A DNA stretch of 64,000 nucleotides from an uncultured Dehalococcoidia bacterium (GTDB taxonomy: Bacteria; Chloroflexota; Dehalococcoidia; Dehalococcoidales; UBA1222), in NCBI GenBank assembly GCA_903844845.1, contig CAIMVG010000018.1:18112-82111 (forward strand). Direction: 5' to 3'. The notes under the pieces are model-generated. The model did no database searches and was not told the DNA's origin. It worked only from the letters and a program-made list of their open reading frames with translations. Shown here piece by piece: positions 43,437 to 52,561 of this stretch (positions are counted from its first letter, which is position 1; every line of letters starts with the position of its first letter). The position numbers and the translations under genes are program-made.

Positions 43437-44285
43437 CTAAACCCGGCGTTTTCGGCTCAGCCAGCGCACGGCGATACTGATGATAAGTACAAGCACCACA
43501 AGTACAAAAGCACCGGCCCAGGCCTGCTGCTGCCAGTTTTTATATGGCGATAAGGCGTATCGGTAAATCTGCAAAGGCAGTGCCCCGATCGGGCTTCCTA
43601 ATCCGCTGTACCCGAATGAATTTCCCAGTGCTGTAAAAAGGAGGGGCGCGGTCTCTCCCGAGATTCTGGCCACACCCAGCATGACACCCGTCACAATGCC
43701 CGCAAGCGCCCCCGGGACGACAACCGAGACGACTGCCCGCCAACGGGTGATTCCGAGAGCTAAAGCCGCTTCTCTCATCGAACCGGGCACCATTCGCATT
43801 GATTCTTCAGTGGTACGCGCCACCACGGGGATCATAATAATTGCCAGTGCGGCGCCGGCAGAAAAAGCCGAATAGGAGTGCATCGGTTTAACTATGATTG
43901 CGTATGCGAATACCCCGACCACTATTGAGGGAACTCCTGCCAGGATATCGGTGGCAAAACGCACAACGGATACTGTAAAAGGCGTTCCGAATTCTGAAAG
44001 AAATATGCCTGTAAAAAGGCCGATGGGCACGGCTATTATTGATCCGAGTCCCACCAGGATAAGAGTTCCGATAATTTCGTTGTGCATTCCGCCGCCTGGC
44101 TGTCCGGCGGGTACCGCAGATCCGGTGATAAAGTCCAGGTTGATGAAAGTAAGTCCGTGCGCGATGATGTATCCGAGCATCAGGCAAACAATGACTATCG
44201 CGATGCCCGCCCCCAGCGAATTCAGGCCCAGCATTAACAGGTTAAACCATTTTCTGGCAGATTTATGCCGCATTTTCATGCTCAA
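43437..44285 (-). CDS. pstA: phosphate ABC transporter permease PstA
   Basis: The 282-residue protein has six predicted membrane helices and the EAA-type loop EAALALGITRWRAVVSVVVPGALAGIVTGVMLG. The segment FITGSAVPAGQPGGGMHNEIIGTLIL is a PstA mark. It overlaps pstC by 4 bp (44282-44285) and precedes pstB by 20 bp. Confidence 0.94.
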   Translation of the reverse strand: MSMKMRHKSARKWFNLLMLGLNSLGAGIAIVIVCLMLGYIIAHGLTFINLDFITGSAVPAGQPGGGMHNEIIGTLILVGLGSIIAVPIGLFTGIFLSEFGTPFTVSVVRFATDILAGVPSIVVGVFAYAIIVKPMHSYSAFSAGAALAIIMIPVVARTTEESMRMVPGSMREAALALGITRWRAVVSVVVPGALAGIVTGVMLGVARISGETAPLLFTALGNSFGYSGLGSPIGALPLQIYRYALSPYKNWQQQAWAGAFVLVVLVLIISIAVRWLSRKRRV

Positions 44286-45220
44286 TCCGCTTTTCCTTTA
44301 ACGGATGTTAGTCGCCATATCAGAAGGCGGGCGATCACATTAACTGACAGGGTTATGATAAATAAAATAAGCGCCAGCTCTATCAGGCTGTTTAGCGAAA
44401 GTCCCGAGGACTCACTGAAATCGCTTGCCAGTTTGCTCGCCACGGTAGTACCGGGTGAAAACAGCGAAGCAGTGATCCGGTACCCGTTCCCGATTACCAT
44501 GGTTACAGCCATGGTTTCGCCAAGCGCTCTCGCGAGGCCCAGCATGATGGCCCCTATCAATCCCGATCGTCCGTATGGTAAAACTGCTCTGCTGATCATT
44601 TCCCATCGTGTTGCCCCCAATGCCAGCATGGCTTCTCGTTGGGCGCCCGGGACGGATTTCAGAACGTCGCGCCCGAGCGAGGTGATGATGGGGATGATCA
44701 TTATCGCCAAAATGATGGCGGCTGCCATGAAACCAAATCCGAACGGAGGCCCCTGGAAAAATGGCAATGCGCCGAGGTGTGTGCCCAGCCAGCTTTCTAT
44801 CGGGTTTCTCACTACCGGCACCAGTACAAAAAGTCCCCATAGCCCCACGATAACGCTCGGTATGGCGGCCAGTATTTCGATGATGAAAGAAGCTATGCTT
44901 CGGAGCCATGAGGGAGCTATTTCTGTCAGGAATATCGCCGCTCCCATGCTGATCGGTATGGCGATGACGAGGGCTAAAATCGAACTTAATAATGTTCCGT
45001 AAACGGCGGGTAAGGCGCCGTATGCATTTTTAACGGGGTCCCAGCTCCTGCCGACTAAAAAGGAAAATCCCGATTCTTTTATGGCCGGCCATGCCTGGAT
45101 GAACAGGATGATCAATATGTTTACCAGGACGGCAACTACAATCAAAGAGCATATGAGTGTGAACTTCGGAAAAATTTTGTCTCCGAGTCGAAATAAAACC
45201 CTTGTTTTACTCTTAATCAT
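44282..45220 (-). CDS. pstC: phosphate ABC transporter permease PstC
   Basis: The 312-residue protein has six membrane helices, FSFLVGRSWDPVKNAYGALPAVYGTLLSS near the N-terminus, and the EAA loop EAMLALGATRWEMISRAVLPYGRSGLIGAIMLGLARALGETMAV, all typical of PstC. It is separated from the PiT permease gene by a 117-bp gap in which I saw no clear Pho box. Confidence 0.94.
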   Translation of the reverse strand: MIKSKTRVLFRLGDKIFPKFTLICSLIVVAVLVNILIILFIQAWPAIKESGFSFLVGRSWDPVKNAYGALPAVYGTLLSSILALVIAIPISMGAAIFLTEIAPSWLRSIASFIIEILAAIPSVIVGLWGLFVLVPVVRNPIESWLGTHLGALPFFQGPPFGFGFMAAAIILAIMIIPIITSLGRDVLKSVPGAQREAMLALGATRWEMISRAVLPYGRSGLIGAIMLGLARALGETMAVTMVIGNGYRITASLFSPGTTVASKLASDFSESSGLSLNSLIELALILFIITLSVNVIARLLIWRLTSVKGKAD

Positions 45221-45337
45221 CGCTACAGTATCTCATTTTTACAATTTTTGGTTAATCCCTACTGATATTATCCCATAAAAATAAAAACACAACCGTAACA
45301 TATGGTTCTTGTCTTTTAACTGGGGCGGCGGTTGAGG

Positions 45338-46324
45338 TCAAGAAAAGAGTTTGAATAGTAAGGTAAATAAATAGCCCAATATCAGGCAGGCTGGAAAGGT
45401 AAGCAGCCAGGTTGTTACGATTTGTCGGCTGACGCCCCAGTTCACGGCTGACATTCGGCGGGTTGCACCTACCCCCATTATCGCTGTCCCGATAGTGTGG
45501 GTCGTGCTCAAAGGGATCCCAAAATGTGACGCACCCAGTATTGCAATGCTGGCGGCAGTCTCGGCGGCGAAGCCGTTTACCGGTTCAAGCCGGGTTATTT
45601 TGGTTCCCATGGTTTTGATTATTCTCCAGCCTCCAAGCCCTGTTCCGATAGCCATGACACCACCGCAAAGCAATACAACCCACATCGGGACTGCGAAAGT
45701 CGGCAACGCCCCTCCCAGGAACAGAGCGAGCGTGAATACTCCCATAAATTTTTGTCCGTCATTGCTTCCGTGGCTGAATGCCATGAAACCTGCTGAAAAT
45801 ATCTGGAGCCTGCCGAATAGCCGGTTGGCATTTGATCGGTGTGCATTGCGGAAGGCCCAATAGATAACGACCATAAGTATAAATCCGAGCGCAAATCCGA
45901 CAATCGTCGAGACCCCCAATCCGATAAGCACCTTCCGCCAGCCCGCCCATAGGAGGACTCCGGGTCCTGCGGTGGCCAAACCCGCTCCCGCGAGCCCTGC
46001 AAGTAATTCGTGTGTTTCGCTTGTGGGTATCCCGAAAAACCAGGCTGTGGTAGTCCATACTATTACCGTTAGCATTGCTGCCGCGACCGTCTCTAGTGTG
46101 ATTATTTCCGGCCTGACGATGTCGGTTCCGATGGTAGTAGCTACTGCGGTGCCGGTTATTAGTACGCCTGCCATGTTGAGGATTGCGGCCATGATGACGG
46201 CTTTTAATGGCGAAAGGACCCTTGTCCCAACCACGGTGGCGATTGCATTGGCAGCATCTGTTAAACCGTTGGTGAATTCAGCTCCCAGGACCAGTAACAA
46301 GACTATCCAAAGGCCGACGTTCAT
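45338..46324 (-). CDS. PiT-family inorganic phosphate permease
   Basis: The 328-residue protein has about ten membrane helices and two inverted PiT signatures: TNGLTDAANAIATVVGTRVLSP near the N-terminus and FSHGSNDGQKFMGVF in the middle. The late block GIPLSTTHTIGTAIMGVG is also typical. PiT carriers are low-affinity metal-phosphate/proton symporters. Finding one between pstS and pstC is less common, and the four-unit Pho box just upstream (46347-46385) suggests phosphate control. GGAGATATG is its ribosome site and start. Confidence 0.92.
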   Translation of the reverse strand: MNVGLWIVLLLVLGAEFTNGLTDAANAIATVVGTRVLSPLKAVIMAAILNMAGVLITGTAVATTIGTDIVRPEIITLETVAAAMLTVIVWTTTAWFFGIPTSETHELLAGLAGAGLATAGPGVLLWAGWRKVLIGLGVSTIVGFALGFILMVVIYWAFRNAHRSNANRLFGRLQIFSAGFMAFSHGSNDGQKFMGVFTLALFLGGALPTFAVPMWVVLLCGGVMAIGTGLGGWRIIKTMGTKITRLEPVNGFAAETAASIAILGASHFGIPLSTTHTIGTAIMGVGATRRMSAVNWGVSRQIVTTWLLTFPACLILGYLFTLLFKLFS

Positions 46325-46346
46325 ATCTCCAATATAATTGGCTGTG

Positions 46347-46385
46347 TTTAAGGCATTATTAAAGAATTGTTAAGAGAATGTTAAA
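46347..46385 (-). promoter_or_regulatory. candidate Pho box, four NTTAA units at 11-bp spacing
   Basis: On the plus strand TTTAAG (46347), ATTAAA (46358), GTTAAG (46369) and GTTAAA (46380) recur exactly every 11 bp, 23 bp upstream of the PiT start. Direct repeats of TTAA-type hexamers with an 11-bp period are the known binding pattern of PhoB/PhoP regulators. A similar array is at 48453-48491. Confidence 0.65.
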
Positions 46386-46560
46386 TGTATCGTACATGTG
46401 CATTATTCTTACTTGGTTAAATCTGGATAGCTGAAATAAGTTGGCGTCGTGATTTCCTTTTTATAGTGTCGGAATGATATTGGGGAATGTCGCCTGTTCG
46501 CCTTTTTAAACAGATATTGGACATTTAAAGAACGTTTCATTTTTGTTTTGAGTCCAATAT

Positions 46561-46596
46561 ACCAACGAGGCGGGGATTAGTCCCCGCCTCGTTGGT
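46561..46596 (-). terminator. perfect 16-bp hairpin after pstS
   Basis: ACCAACGAGGCGGGGA (46561-46576) and its exact complement (46581-46596) around loop TTAG, 25 bp past the pstS stop. There is no long T-run on the minus side (TATATTGG), so it may act as partial terminator or as a 3' stabiliser. That would allow more pstS than downstream mRNA. The rest of 46325-46621 holds the Pho box and AT-rich DNA. Confidence 0.7.
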
Positions 46597-46621
46597 AATA
46601 ATACGATTGTCGGTGAAAGTT

Positions 46622-47884
46622 TTATCCGGTGTAGAGTGAAGTTCCCTGGAATTTGATGGATTTGACCAGCGCTTCTGCCTTTACGACTGCTGCGCTTGAA
46701 AGCTGGGCGTAGTAAAGGGCAGGGCAATCATTTTGCCCGGTGTGTATTGCCCACCAGAGCATATTCACCAGGGCCGTGCCTTTGACCTGGTCAGTTTGGT
46801 TGGTGTAGACGAGGATCCAGGTGAAACCTACTATGGGGTAGGCTGCCGCATCGCTGGAGTTGGTGATCATGATGCGGGTGTCATCGGGGAGAGTTACTCC
46901 ATTGGCGGCGGCGGTAGCCGAAGCAACGCTGGGTGAGGTGTAGTTGCCGACGGCATTTTTGAGTTGTGCAAAAGGCAGTGAATTCTGCATGGCATATGCC
47001 AGTTCGACATATCCGATGGAGTTGGGGGTCTGCTGTACCGAACCGGAAACTCCGGCGTTGCCTGAACCGCCGATACCGGTGCCTTTGGCGTCGGTCGGCC
47101 ATGAAACTGAGTTGGCCGTTCCCGGTCCGGCATGCCATGCGGTGCTGATTTTGTCGAGGTAGTTAGTGAAGATATTGGTTGTACCCGAGCTGTCGGAGCG
47201 GTGTACAGTGGCTATCGCGGCATTCGGGAGATTAAGAGTGGGGTTTAGCGCTGTGATGGCTGCGTCATTCCACTTGGTGATTGTTCCCAGGTAGATATTG
47301 GCCAGTACGTCGCCTGTGAGTTTAAGCTGCCCTGTGGTGATGCCGGCGAGGTTGTAGATGACTGCTTCGGCGCCGGCGGTCATGGGGATGGTGACGATAG
47401 TGCCGTATGCAGCCTGGGCGGCATCCAGCTGGGCCTGGGTCAAGATGCCGTCCGAGGCACCGAAGTTGACGGTCCCGTTGGTGATGGCGGTGATTCCGGC
47501 ACCGGACCCGACCGACTGGTAGTTGACCTTAGTGCCGGTGAGGGCATAGTACTCGCTGAACCATTGGCTGTACAAAGGATTGGGGAAGGTGGCCCCGGCG
47601 CCGTTAATGGTGGCTGCGAGTGTGGTGGGGGGTGCAGTCGTAGTCTTTACCACCGTGGTTGGCGGTGCGGTAGTGGTGATTGTGGTTGGAGGTGCCGTGG
47701 TTACTACGGTGGTAGCGGGTGCGGTCGTTACTACGGTAGTGGCAGGTGCGGTCGTTACGATGGTAGAGGGCGGGGCGGTTACCGTCAGTTCAGTCGTCTT
47801 GACCGAAGTGCAGCCGGCAAATAGTCCAACGACCATGATGCTGGCTACTAACAGGAACGTGGCTTTCTTAAGGATACCTTTCAA
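46622..47884 (-). CDS. pstS: phosphate-binding lipoprotein PstS
   Basis: The 420-residue protein has a lipoprotein signal (LLVASIMVVGLFAGC, lipidated Cys25) and a Thr/Pro/Val-rich low-complexity linker (residues about 37-91, repeats of TTAPATTVV). The PstS binding domain follows: INGAGATFPNPLYSQWFSEY, YQSVGSGAGITAITNGTVNFGASD, and HRSDSSGTTNIFTNYL with the phosphate-binding residues. The TTG start is set by AGGAG 9 bp upstream. The linker is a spacer between membrane anchor and binding domain. mgsA is 79 bp upstream on the same strand. Confidence 0.94.
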   Translation of the reverse strand: MKGILKKATFLLVASIMVVGLFAGCTSVKTTELTVTAPPSTIVTTAPATTVVTTAPATTVVTTAPPTTITTTAPPTTVVKTTTAPPTTLAATINGAGATFPNPLYSQWFSEYYALTGTKVNYQSVGSGAGITAITNGTVNFGASDGILTQAQLDAAQAAYGTIVTIPMTAGAEAVIYNLAGITTGQLKLTGDVLANIYLGTITKWNDAAITALNPTLNLPNAAIATVHRSDSSGTTNIFTNYLDKISTAWHAGPGTANSVSWPTDAKGTGIGGSGNAGVSGSVQQTPNSIGYVELAYAMQNSLPFAQLKNAVGNYTSPSVASATAAANGVTLPDDTRIMITNSSDAAAYPIVGFTWILVYTNQTDQVKGTALVNMLWWAIHTGQNDCPALYYAQLSSAAVVKAEALVKSIKFQGTSLYTG

Positions 47885-47963
47885 TTCTTCTTTCTCCTAC
47901 TTTTTCGTATTTAGAATTCTTAATTTCCTGATAGATGTAACAAACATATATAAAGAGGCCCGG

Positions 47964-48407
47964 CTATTTGAGATGGTGTTCCGCGATACAAGGCGCGGGT
48001 TCCGCCTCAACTTCGTTCAGTACCTCGGGATGTTCGAAGAGCAAGTGCAAGACAGCTTCCGCAGTTGCCATGTTGGTTGCGAGAGGTACATTGTGCACGT
48101 CGCAAACTCTCATAAGGGCCGCGATGTCCGGTTCGTGGGGCTGGGCCATGAGGGGATCTCTTAGAAATATGACCGCCTTGACTGTTCCGCTTGCCACCAT
48201 GCCGCCTATCTGCTGGTCTCCTCCCATCGGGCCGCTGTTAACCAGTGTGATGGGCAAACCGGTGCCTTCCCGCACTAGTTGTCCTGTGCTGCGGGTAGCG
48301 ACAAGCGCCAACTGGGCCAACTCCTCCCTGTGTTCCCGCACAAGTTTTACCATTTCTTCCTTTTTGCCGTCATGCGCTATGAGCGCCAGGGTTAGTTTTT
48401 CTTTCAT
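47964..48407 (-). CDS. mgsA: methylglyoxal synthase
   Basis: MgsA turns dihydroxyacetone phosphate into methylglyoxal and free phosphate. The 147-residue product has IAHDGKKEEMV, NSGPMGGDQQIG with catalytic D64, and MAQPHEPDIAALMRVCDVHNVPLATN with H91. The enzyme is known to be strongly inhibited by phosphate. Its place between phoR and pstS, behind a repeat array that looks like a Pho box, suggests it is made when phosphate is scarce and serves to release phosphate from triose phosphate. Confidence 0.94.
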   Translation of the reverse strand: MKEKLTLALIAHDGKKEEMVKLVREHREELAQLALVATRSTGQLVREGTGLPITLVNSGPMGGDQQIGGMVASGTVKAVIFLRDPLMAQPHEPDIAALMRVCDVHNVPLATNMATAEAVLHLLFEHPEVLNEVEAEPAPCIAEHHLK

Positions 48408-48452
48408 CTCATTTTCCTTTTGATTTTCACAATCTAAGAATAACAGTTCAAT

Positions 48453-48491
48453 ATTAACTGGGATTTAAGGTTTTATTAAGGGATTGTAAAA
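48453..48491 (-). promoter_or_regulatory. candidate Pho box upstream of mgsA-pstS
   Basis: ATTAAC (48453), TTTAAG (48464), ATTAAG (48475) and a weaker GTAAAA (48486) follow an exact 11-bp period on the plus strand, 46 bp before the mgsA start. Orientation is the same as in the array before the PiT gene. Since I found no array in the 79-bp mgsA-pstS gap, pstS may be driven from here. Confidence 0.62.
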
Positions 48492-48613
48492 GTTGCGGAT
48501 TGCCTTATAACGGTAAATATTTTGGCAACCATATAAAAACGTTTAGCGTTTGAGTAGAAAAATGTGGGCCGGGGCTAGGTGAAATACAGGGAAGGGGGGA
48601 GATGGCGAAAAGC

Positions 48614-49972
48614 TTATCTGTCTGAAGATATCGGAAGGCTGAAATGGATCCTCGTTCCGTTTCCGGGAGTGCTTTCGGCCCATATCCGGCCTCCGTGCGC
48701 TTCAACGGTGTGCCGTGCGATCGCAAGGCCGAGGCCCGTGCCGCCGCCGGTTCGGGCTTTATCCGCTTTGTAAAAACGCTCGAAGATACGGGGAAGATCG
48801 GTGGGGTCGATGCCGACACCGGTGTCGGCAACCGAAATGACGACGCCCTCATCCCCGATGGACGCCGAAATAGTTATATGCCCGCCAGGGGGCGTGAATT
48901 TGATTGAATTGTGGACCAGGTTCACTAGGACCCTTTCGATCCGGTTTTTATCTACCAGCACATCCGGAACGTCATTCGGGACCTCGATTGTCACTTCAAG
49001 CCCCGCCCGCTTCATCTGTTCCCTTAATCTTTCGATTGCGTCGGTAATTAGATCTTTCACTTCGGCTTCCGTTTTTATCAGATTCGTCACGCCGCTTTCG
49101 ATGTTGGAGAGTTCGCTTAATTCGTGGGTCATCTGGTTTAACTTGTCGGCTTCGAACTCGATGCGCCCAAGAAATTCGCGGGCCACAGTTGGGTCTTCGA
49201 TGGCACCGGCGTTAAGTGTTTCAGCCAGCGCCTTGAGCGAAGCGATAGGCGTTCGTAATTCATGGGAGATGTTGGCGACGAAATCGCGGCGAACCGTTTC
49301 CAGTCTCCTGACCCCGGTCAGGTCCTGGACCAGCAAAATGCAGCCTTCGTTGATTCGCAGCGGGGTAGCGACAACTCCGAAATACATTCGGCGGGTCCTG
49401 GTTTCGACGAAACCTGACTGTTGTTCGCCGGTTTCCAGACACAATTTCAAGAGTTGGTATATCTCGGCTTCATGAACAACTTCGATGAAAGAATGCCCCT
49501 CGTTGGTTTCCGGGCCTAACCTGAACATGCGCTCAGCAGCAGAATTTATGAGCGAAATGCGTGAATCTGAGTCAATAACGAATATCCCGTCGGCCATGTG
49601 AGACAGCACAATCTGAAAGCGGTCTCGTTCCCTTACAGAACGCTGTAAGGCGTCTCCGATGATAATTGACGCCTCATTGAAGGCCCGTGTCACTTCTTCA
49701 GCTTCGCTGTGAGGAACCGTGGTGATCTTTTGTTTGTATTCTCCCTTGGAGACCGATATCAAGCCTTTCCTTAGTTCGTCTAAGGAATCGATAAGCGGGG
49801 ATGCCGCCCAGTAGATCAAAATCCAGGCCGACAGGACAAAAATAACCGCGCCAACCGGGATTACCGGGTCAAGCCGTTTGAGATAAAGTGCGAGGGCTGC
49901 GGAGAATAGTGTGACTAAGAGGACTATCGAATAAAGCAGCCGCCCTTTTGTCCCCGAGAAACTATTCTTCAA
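48614..49972 (-). CDS. phoR: PhoR-type sensor histidine kinase
   Basis: The 452-residue protein has two N-terminal membrane helices with almost no extracellular loop (about 10-55), a HAMP-like segment (SLDELRKGLISVSKGEYKQKI), and a PAS domain (about 115-215, LSHMADGIFVIDSDSRI). HisKA follows with FVANISHELRTPIASLKALAETL, then HATPase with NLVHNSIKFTPPGG, VADTGVGI and GTGLGLAIARHTVEAHGG. This is the PhoR layout. It overlaps the phoB gene by 11 bp and lies upstream of the phosphate genes. Confidence 0.93.
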   Translation of the reverse strand: MKNSFSGTKGRLLYSIVLLVTLFSAALALYLKRLDPVIPVGAVIFVLSAWILIYWAASPLIDSLDELRKGLISVSKGEYKQKITTVPHSEAEEVTRAFNEASIIIGDALQRSVRERDRFQIVLSHMADGIFVIDSDSRISLINSAAERMFRLGPETNEGHSFIEVVHEAEIYQLLKLCLETGEQQSGFVETRTRRMYFGVVATPLRINEGCILLVQDLTGVRRLETVRRDFVANISHELRTPIASLKALAETLNAGAIEDPTVAREFLGRIEFEADKLNQMTHELSELSNIESGVTNLIKTEAEVKDLITDAIERLREQMKRAGLEVTIEVPNDVPDVLVDKNRIERVLVNLVHNSIKFTPPGGHITISASIGDEGVVISVADTGVGIDPTDLPRIFERFYKADKARTGGGTGLGLAIARHTVEAHGGRIWAESTPGNGTRIHFSLPISSDR

Positions 49973-50675
49973 ATTTGTAACCGACGCCTCTCAAAGTGAC
50001 CAGACGTCTGGGGTGTTTCGGGTCATCTTCGATTTTTTGGCGCAGCCAGCTGATATGCACGTCTACTGTCCTCGTATCGCCGGCAAAATCAAACCCCCAC
50101 ACTTTGTCCAGGAGTTGTTCTCGCTTGAACACCTGTCCGGCGTTCTTTACTAAAAAAACCAGCAGATCGAATTCTTTGTGAGTGAGGTTTACCGGTTCAC
50201 CTTTTAATAGTACGGTTCGCCTTGTTTCGTCCATGGTAATCGATTTTGTTTTAATTATTGGACCGATACCGAAAAATAAAGACTCATTGATTATCTGGCG
50301 ACGGCGGAGCATCGCGTGGACCCGTGCCATCAATTCTCGTACACTGAATGGTTTTGCGATATAGTCATCCGCGCCCAGTTCAAGCCCGACAACCCTGTCT
50401 ATCTCATCATTTTTAGCTGTAAGCATAAGTATGGGTACGCTGCTTTCGTTGCGCAGGATTCTGCAAACTTCCAGTCCGTCGAGTTTTGGCAGCATCAAGT
50501 CGAGTAAAATGATGTCCGGCTTTTCACTCCGGGCGACATCAAGTGCCTGCGCGCCGTCGAAAGCGCTAACGACAACGTAGCCTTCTTTGGAAAGATTGTA
50601 TTTTAGTACTCCGGATAGTGTTTGATCGTCCTCAACGACAAGGACTTTGGAGGTTTTTGAGGAATCATCAGCCAT
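49962..50675 (-). CDS. phoB: PhoB/PhoP-type OmpR-family response regulator
   Basis: The 237-residue protein has a canonical receiver (VVEDDQTLSG; phospho-acceptor in IILLDLMLPKLDG; KPFSVRELMARV) and a winged-helix DNA-binding domain (VLLKGEPVNLTHKEFDLLVFLVKNAGQVFKREQLLDKVWGF, then TRTVDVHISWLRQKIED). It should bind the 11-bp repeat arrays upstream of mgsA and the PiT gene when phosphorylated by the overlapping kinase. Confidence 0.94.
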   Translation of the reverse strand: MADDSSKTSKVLVVEDDQTLSGVLKYNLSKEGYVVVSAFDGAQALDVARSEKPDIILLDLMLPKLDGLEVCRILRNESSVPILMLTAKNDEIDRVVGLELGADDYIAKPFSVRELMARVHAMLRRRQIINESLFFGIGPIIKTKSITMDETRRTVLLKGEPVNLTHKEFDLLVFLVKNAGQVFKREQLLDKVWGFDFAGDTRTVDVHISWLRQKIEDDPKHPRRLVTLRGVGYKFEE

Positions 50676-50782
50676 CTGGTATTCACCTTCCGGAGACGTT
50701 GAAAATAATTATATGACCATGTAAAAGTGGTTTCAATAGGTTTTGTCGCCTATTTCGTAGCAAAGGGAAATATATTGTGTAA

Positions 50783-52519
50783 TTATTGCGACGCTTTCCA
50801 GGATTCTGAGCTACGCGTCATTTCCTGCGCGCTTTTCAGTGTCATTTCACTTACGGTTCCGCCCATCATCACTGCGAGTTCCGGTATACGTTCTTCTCCC
50901 TCAAGGATAGAAATGAAACTCTTGGTCCGCTCTTTGGATGTCTCTTTCCTTACAGCAAAATGAGCTTCTGCAAAGACTGCAATCTGTGGCAAATGAGTCA
51001 CGCAGATAACCTGGTGGTGCTGGGACAAACTCCAAAGTTTTTTCCCGATAATATCCCCGCTCCGTCCGCCGATGCCAATGTCGATTTCGTCGAAAATTAG
51101 GACCGGTGTTGAATCGGCCTCGGCAAGAGCGACTTTCAAAGCCAAAGTGAAACGTGATACTTCCCCGGTGGAGGCAATGCTGGCTAAAGGTTTAATGGGT
51201 TCCCCGGGATTCGTTGAAACCATAAATTCTACTTCGTCGACGCCGTCTTTCGAATAAGAAACGGTTCTTTCAGAATTTAAAGGGATACCAAAAGGGTCCT
51301 CGGTCTGTTTAATTTCCACTTCGAAATGCACCTGGGACATATTCAATTCTGCCAGTTCAGTCTCAACTGCACGAACGAATCTTGCGGCTGCTTTCTTTCG
51401 TATCGAAGATAATACGTTCGCTTGTTTACCCAATGTTGTTTTTAATGCGGCAATATCCCCCGAAAGTTTTGTTTCCTCTTCGGATGAAGATTCCAAATAA
51501 AGCAACTCCGACTCAGCTTTTTTCTGGTATTCAAGTACACTTGCTACATTGTCACCGTATTTCTTTTTAAGGTTGTGGATGAGTTCAAGCCTGTTTTCAA
51601 TTTCCTCCAATTCTCTTGGATCATATTCCAGCCTTTCCTCATAAGATAGTATCTCACGAGCACTTTCTTCAAGGCCTACGAGGGAACTTTCCATAAATTC
51701 CAGCTGTGGCCCGAGCGATGGATCGAGTGCTACCAGTTCTTCCATCGAACGAATGGCTCTATTCAGTAGGGAAAACGCCGTCGAACCCGCACCTTCCTCT
51801 CCATTGAGAGCCTGGTGGACTTGATAGGCAAGCGCCTTTATTTTTTCACAGGACGATATTATGCGCCGTTTTTGGTTAAGGGCTTCTTCCTCGCCATCTT
51901 TCAGTTTTGCCCGGTTTATCTCATCGATTTGGTAGTGCAAAATTTCTTCACGGTGGGCCCTTTCGGCTGCGGCCTTTTGTATACTGTCAAATTCGTTTTG
52001 CAGCTGTAAAAGCCGCGATACGTTTTCTCCGAATTGTGTTTTCTGTTCTTCAACATGCGCATAAGCGTCAATATAGGCAAGGTGGTTTTTTTTATTGAAC
52101 AATGAAAGGTGTTCGCTTTGTCCGTGGATATCGACTAACAAACCTCCAACCTCTCGCAAGAGGCCCTTTGTAACCGCGCCACCGTTGATACGGAGAACCC
52201 CGCGGCCCTGACGGCGAAATTCACAAGTTGCCACAAGATCGTCTTCTTCGACGCTTACTCCTTTTTCCTCGAGAAAAGTACGTAAAGCCTTCCAGCGAGG
52301 ACTTTTGGAAAGGAGGAATACGGCTTCGATACGAGCGCTGTCTGAACCGAATCGAATGCTTTCCTCATCGAGCCTGCCTTCTAGCATGGCTTCAATTGCA
52401 TCGATAACCAGGGATTTACCGGCACCTGTCTCTCCGGTGATGACGTTAAGGCCAGGTGCGAGACTCATTTCGAGTTCGTCGATAATACCAAATGATTTTA
52501 TTACGAGTTCAGCAAGCAA
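50783..52519 (-). CDS. recN: DNA repair protein RecN
   Basis: RecN is an SMC-like ATPase that acts early at double-strand breaks. The 578-residue protein has the N-terminal ATP site (NVITGETGAGKSLVIDAIEAMLEGR), a long central coiled coil (about 150-370), and a C-terminal signature and Walker B (STGEVSRFTLALKVALAEADSTPVLIFDEIDIGIGGR). Length is standard. The TTG start has GGAG 6 bp upstream. It stands between phoB and the M29 peptidase, all on the minus strand. Confidence 0.95.
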   Translation of the reverse strand: MLAELVIKSFGIIDELEMSLAPGLNVITGETGAGKSLVIDAIEAMLEGRLDEESIRFGSDSARIEAVFLLSKSPRWKALRTFLEEKGVSVEEDDLVATCEFRRQGRGVLRINGGAVTKGLLREVGGLLVDIHGQSEHLSLFNKKNHLAYIDAYAHVEEQKTQFGENVSRLLQLQNEFDSIQKAAAERAHREEILHYQIDEINRAKLKDGEEEALNQKRRIISSCEKIKALAYQVHQALNGEEGAGSTAFSLLNRAIRSMEELVALDPSLGPQLEFMESSLVGLEESAREILSYEERLEYDPRELEEIENRLELIHNLKKKYGDNVASVLEYQKKAESELLYLESSSEEETKLSGDIAALKTTLGKQANVLSSIRKKAAARFVRAVETELAELNMSQVHFEVEIKQTEDPFGIPLNSERTVSYSKDGVDEVEFMVSTNPGEPIKPLASIASTGEVSRFTLALKVALAEADSTPVLIFDEIDIGIGGRSGDIIGKKLWSLSQHHQVICVTHLPQIAVFAEAHFAVRKETSKERTKSFISILEGEERIPELAVMMGGTVSEMTLKSAQEMTRSSESWKASQ

Positions 52520-52561
52520 TCATCGCTCCATATCCATTCAAAATCAAAAATGGCACAAAGT

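Noticed and set aside
47580..48164. 194-codon Val-rich plus-strand frame
   Set aside because: It is antisense to the repeat linker of pstS and the end of mgsA; Val repeats mirror the Thr/Pro codons.
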